Positions 60,098 through 64,000 of a stretch of 64,000 bases of DNA are shown piece after piece. The position numbers and the translations under genes were made by a program. How positions within the stretch are numbered: the first letter of the stretch is position 1; every line of letters starts with the position of its first letter. The DNA comes from Anas platyrhynchos (taxonomy: Eukaryota > Chordata > Aves > Anseriformes > Anatidae), in NCBI RefSeq assembly GCF_047663525.1, contig NC_092587.1:204504001-204568000 (forward strand). The letters run 5' to 3'. Under the pieces are notes generated by a model. That model was given only the letters and a program-made list of their open reading frames with translations, had not been told where the DNA came from and did not search any database.

Positions 60098-61203
60098 ATT
60101 TAGAAACAAGAAACTACCGGATAATTAGCTATATGCATTTGGTATGACTGACTCAGTCTAGTCCCACTCAGTCCAGCTCCCAGTGCAATGAGAAATAAAG
60201 CAGAACTGGGACTTGAACAACTAATAATTGTAATGGTATTCACTGGGTGACAAACCATGATAAGTTGAGGATATACCAGATCCACCCAAGTGAGTAACAC
60301 AAGCCTATGACAAGAACAGAAATCAGGTAGAGAAACAAATGTGGAACCACAACTTACTCCCAGGCCAAGAGTTAAAAGTATTACCCCCCCCGCCACTAAA
60401 ATCATTCAAACCGAAGGTTGGAGGAATCCTCCTCCCTTGTAGCTGACACATCAAAACCTGGCAGGACTTTCCTTAGCACTGGTGAGATCCCGATCCTGGC
60501 AGTTTTGTTGTTGTAACTGCTGTTTGGTTTTGCATCATGAAATAAAGTTGATCTTTCCTCCAGAGCATTGATGTCTGATGGCATTTATCTGTAGGCCCTT
60601 ATGTTAAACTGACAACTCACTCGACATGCCTCTTCAAGACAAAAATGTGGAGGGAGTAAACTATATTCTCTGATTTAAAACTATTTTCAATTGACCAGTC
60701 TAACCTTTCTGGCTCCCTAATCTGAGTATTATTCATTTCTCCTTTAACTCAGCTTGAACCCTAGGAAATTCTAGCACTGAAGCTTGAGACATTTCAGCTA
60801 AGAATTACTACATATTTTCAGTGCCCCCTCATGAGGTCAAGCTTTCTCAAGGAAATACAGGCAGAGGCTGCAGTTATTTTGAAGGTGTCTCATTCAGCAA
60901 CGTGAGCTTTTGGATTATAAATCACCTGCAAAAAGATTTATCAAACTCCTACAGTCCACAGTTTTCTAAGCAACAAGGAGCTACATCTGGGTTTGCAGTA
61001 ACTCGCTCTGATCAACTAACAGTGATGTAATTTTGACAGCCGTAGTCACAACAAATATCTGGGAGAGTTTTTTTGAATTTTTAGCATGTGGCAGTTTTTT
61101 AGATATTTTTTTTTTCCTTTTTCTAGTGCACAGCTCTTTAAAGTCTGTCAAGGAGGTGAAACTCCTGTTCGTTAAATCTCCAGGTTCATAAAAATATTAT
61201 GAG

Positions 61204-61296
61204 ACTGACCACAGTCACAAAAAAAATTATGTGGCAAAATTATAACACCCTACCTTGCCTTCTCTAACTGACCTGGACAATGACAGCAACAAAGAT
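61204..61296 (+). repeat. Local duplication, copy 2
   Basis: ACTGACCACAGTCAC ... AATTATGTGGCAAAATTATA, then ACACCCTACCTTGCCTTCTC, TAACTGACCTGGACAATGAC and AGCAACAAAGAT. Collinear with 60001-60097. The flanks beyond the last AAAGAT show no clear match by eye. Confidence 0.7.
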
Positions 61297-61965
61297 TGGT
61301 TCAACAAGTGTTTCTTTTGATAACCACTATGACCAGAAAAGGCCAATATTTTACCCCACGTTCAGCCTATCTAATTTGGGTTGCTGATGCTGCTGTTTTG
61401 ATCATTGCTGTGTGTCCCACCTTTTACACTCCCTGCATATCCTTGCGTGGCAACTTTTGATGCTGAAACAGGTTTGTTGACCTAGCCTTGAATTATCTTC
61501 AAATTTCTTATAATTATTGGTGTGTTTTTTTGTTTGTTCATGGGCTGTTTTTGTTGGTGGTGGTTTTGGTTTTGGTTGTTGATTTTTTTTTTGTTGTTTT
61601 GGTGGTTTTTTTTTGTTTATTTGTTTTTATGACAGGGCAATTTTCTTTTCCAAAAAAATAAGCTGATGTAATTCCTACCGTCAAGATTTGTGTTTGTACA
61701 AAATTACTGTATGCCACATCAGATCACCTCCTTTCACTTGCAGTAAATATATGGTACTAAAATTACCCTGAGTGCTCCTCTAGCTCTAAGAGGAGGCTTT
61801 GCTCTTTCCTTACATCCACAGCAGCACAATTTACATGTATGGTTAAATCTCAGGTAGAAGGACGTCATGTTATACGATGAGTTACTCCATCTCTCCATCT
61901 TTCAAGACACATGCCTGAGTCATCCCTTCTGGTACACAGGTGTAAAATTTGAAAACCTAGGTAGG

Positions 61966-61986
61966 AAAAAAAAAAAAAAAAAAAAA
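61966..61986 (+). repeat. Poly-A run of 21
   Basis: Uninterrupted A21 following GTAGG. No retrocopy body is recognised upstream. Confidence 0.95.
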
Positions 61987-64000
61987 GATGAAAAGGTCAT
62001 ATTTCTTATCCCTTGGGAGGTTTGCAGGACTTTAATGACAGCATATGTAGATGGTAACACAGAGCACTCTGGCCCAGAGGCAAAATTCTTGCTAATCCAA
62101 ATGTTTCCCAAAAGGACTGAGTAGGTCTCTAGGAAACAAACAGCAAGAAACAAGACAGACCACATCACCTTTTACTCATTTCTCCCAAGAACTCACTCTG
62201 GTGTACAGATGCTGTAAGAGTCCTTTCACTTTTCAGCTGCGGCCAACGGAGCTTCCAACATTTTCTCCATTTTTATCACAGAGATGACATTGTTCATTCC
62301 CTTTGATGAACATCTGGGGCCAATCATGAATGCATCCTCCAAGGCGTGCAGATCATGAATCAGCAAGCAGCTTGAAAATAAATCCAGCCCATCAAAACCG
62401 TCAAGTCTACAGCATGATCTACTGATACATTATCTTCTTTGATTCTTTGTCTTCAATAAATCTTAATTTCTGTCATCCAGATTTTGTCTCTATGGACATG
62501 ACATTAAAACATAGTTTGTTATTTTCTGCCAGCGATAAAGAATTATTTCCTGTCTTATACCTGGAGACCCCAAAAGGGCAGGCCAACCATGCCAGGATGA
62601 GTTTATTGAAGCACGATGCAAGAAATCATGTAAGACTTTGGAGCATCTAGGAACACAACTTATTAAAGGAGTCTCTGGTTGTATGAGCAGTGCTTTAGCT
62701 CTGATTAGGCTCCCATGTGAGGGCTCCTCTTCTCCTGGGGGCACAGAAACCAGTTTCCTTTTGCTACACTGTCCTGATGGTATGGGAGACCTTCTCTATT
62801 CCATACTTGTGCTGGGAGGGTGACCATGTGAGTAATCAGAAGGGGATGAGATAAGGTGATGACAGACACTATGCTGCTATGTAGGGAAACCACTACTAAA
62901 TCACGTATACATGTGGTGCTATAGTAGCTATGAATATGAACAGAAGTCCTTGGACATGAAGTCTTAGAGCATCTATCCAGGGATATTTATGCACTCCTAA
63001 ATAAATATTTTCTACACACTGTAATGAATAAAAGCATGACAGAGATGAGCTTGAGACCTCAACTCCTCCATGTCCACCCTTATACAGTGTTCCCTAGCTC
63101 CCTGACTCCATTCAGGCCTGAGCTTGATCCAAGACAAGAACCAGCCATGCAGTCCTCCAACACTGGTTCAGCAAACTTTGCACCTCCCAGCTCCTCCATA
63201 CATCCTGCTCCACCACCCAGAGCATTCATCACTTTTGTGGTTTCATCCCGTCACCACACCACACTGGTAGGATCAGCAGTGCCTACATTGTCTTAGGGCC
63301 ACAGAGTTCAGGTTATGTAAATCAATGCAAACTGTTGACTCTAGAGAGTGGTAACTGTAAGCAATAAAGATGAACCTTAGCCCAGGTCTCAGTCCCTGTC
63401 TCTCTTTGGTTTAGTGGAGTAGAAAATAAACACTTTCTATTAATTATAAAGTGAGCCTAGAGTGACGTCCTTGTAACATGGAAAGCACAGCTCATTGCCT
63501 ATATTTAGGTAGGATGAATCTAGGCCCTTCTAAAATGTTTACAGTGCCTTTTATTTGCGGTTTGAAGCGGAAGATAGTAATTACACATATTCCAGATGGA
63601 GAAAGATGTTTAAAGGGAGGCTTGGCTGTAACAGGAACCCTGTTGATCACCTTTTCTATTTAGCTGTTTGGTCATTCTTCTACAGAAGGAGCAGGAAATC
63701 TTTAGGGACTGGTTTTCCCTCCTCTGCTATTTCCAAGAAACTGCACCACTTTGATTTTTTTTAGTCTTGCAAAACCTGGGCCTGCCCTTGTTCCAACTGA
63801 AGCGAGTGGAAGACTCAGAGAGTCAGATCTTGATCTTGATGTAAATAGGCACAACCTCTGCACTTCAAAAGAATCCTGTTTTACACCTCTTGCGGGCCAT
63901 AATCCTCAAGGTCTTCACAGGATACAGACCTCACGTGGCTGACCTTGGTTAGTAAATTACTTAATTAAAAACAGTCATTAAATAATCTTTAGTCTAGTGT

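Larger units (their letters stand above)
55766..64000. other. Distal intergenic DNA, no gene seen
   Basis: No coding exon or RNA gene is recognised. Contents are an A-rich (AAAAT)n at 57642-57668, a G/T-rich tract near 61519-61630, a poly-A of 21 at 61966-61986, and a diverged pair of segments at 60001 and 61204. No CR1 copy is visible in this last 8 kb. Confidence 0.5.

Noticed and set aside
27000-64000. Neighbouring genes expected near LRRC32 (guanylate cyclase 2E-like, TSKU, EMSY)
   Set aside because: No exon with recognisable cyclase, LRR or EMSY-domain sequence was found on either strand.
1-64000. CRISPR array, operon, prokaryotic or viral gene cluster
   Set aside because: The DNA is vertebrate intergenic and genic sequence. 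No regularly spaced repeats or dense coding are present.

Overview
The window is vertebrate nuclear DNA, most likely from a bird. The dispersed repeats I can recognise are nearly all CR1 LINE fragments, several ending in the (ATTCTGTG)-type 3' tail. There is no Alu-, B1- or L1-like sequence, and the single gene is organised into introns. I could not place the species more precisely. Crocodilians and turtles also carry CR1, so 'bird' is an inference.

Only one protein-coding gene can be supported: LRRC32 (GARP), on the + strand. GARP is the transmembrane leucine-rich-repeat protein that tethers latent TGF-beta on the cell surface. The model has a predicted untranslated exon 1 behind a TATA box (TATA at about 9991, donor at 10264). 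Coding exon 2 is 18558-18644 and gives the signal peptide and first LRRNT cysteine. Coding exon 3 is 23361-25301 and gives all the LRRs, the LRRCT, the transmembrane segment and the short tail. The 3' UTR probably ends after an AATAAA at 26948. The spliced protein is 675 aa. The two coding exons are secure. Exon 1, the promoter and the polyadenylation site are predictions from sequence signals.

Layout: 1-9960 is upstream intergenic DNA with two CR1 copies. 9967-26970 is LRRC32, with intron 1 of about 8.3 kb holding one CR1, and intron 2 of about 4.7 kb holding a 29-bp poly-A run and an (AAAAG) tract of about 40 units. 27000-64000 is gene-free flank with six more CR1 fragments, simple repeats, a short interstitial telomere-type TTAGGG block, a diverged local duplication near 60.0/61.2 kb and some scattered regulatory-motif candidates. 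In human the segment 3' of LRRC32, toward EMSY, holds a distal regulatory-T-cell enhancer. The corresponding bird flank is therefore a sensible place to look for conserved non-coding DNA, but I cannot show conservation from one sequence.

I found no new multi-gene system. The most useful observations are the conserved GARP cysteine pair, an intronic reading frame that mimics the true N-terminus, a perfect 22-bp palindrome, the long AAAAG tract, the TTAGGG block, a pair of 96.5%-identical CR1 segments of which one lacks its 3' end, and the 60/61 kb duplication.
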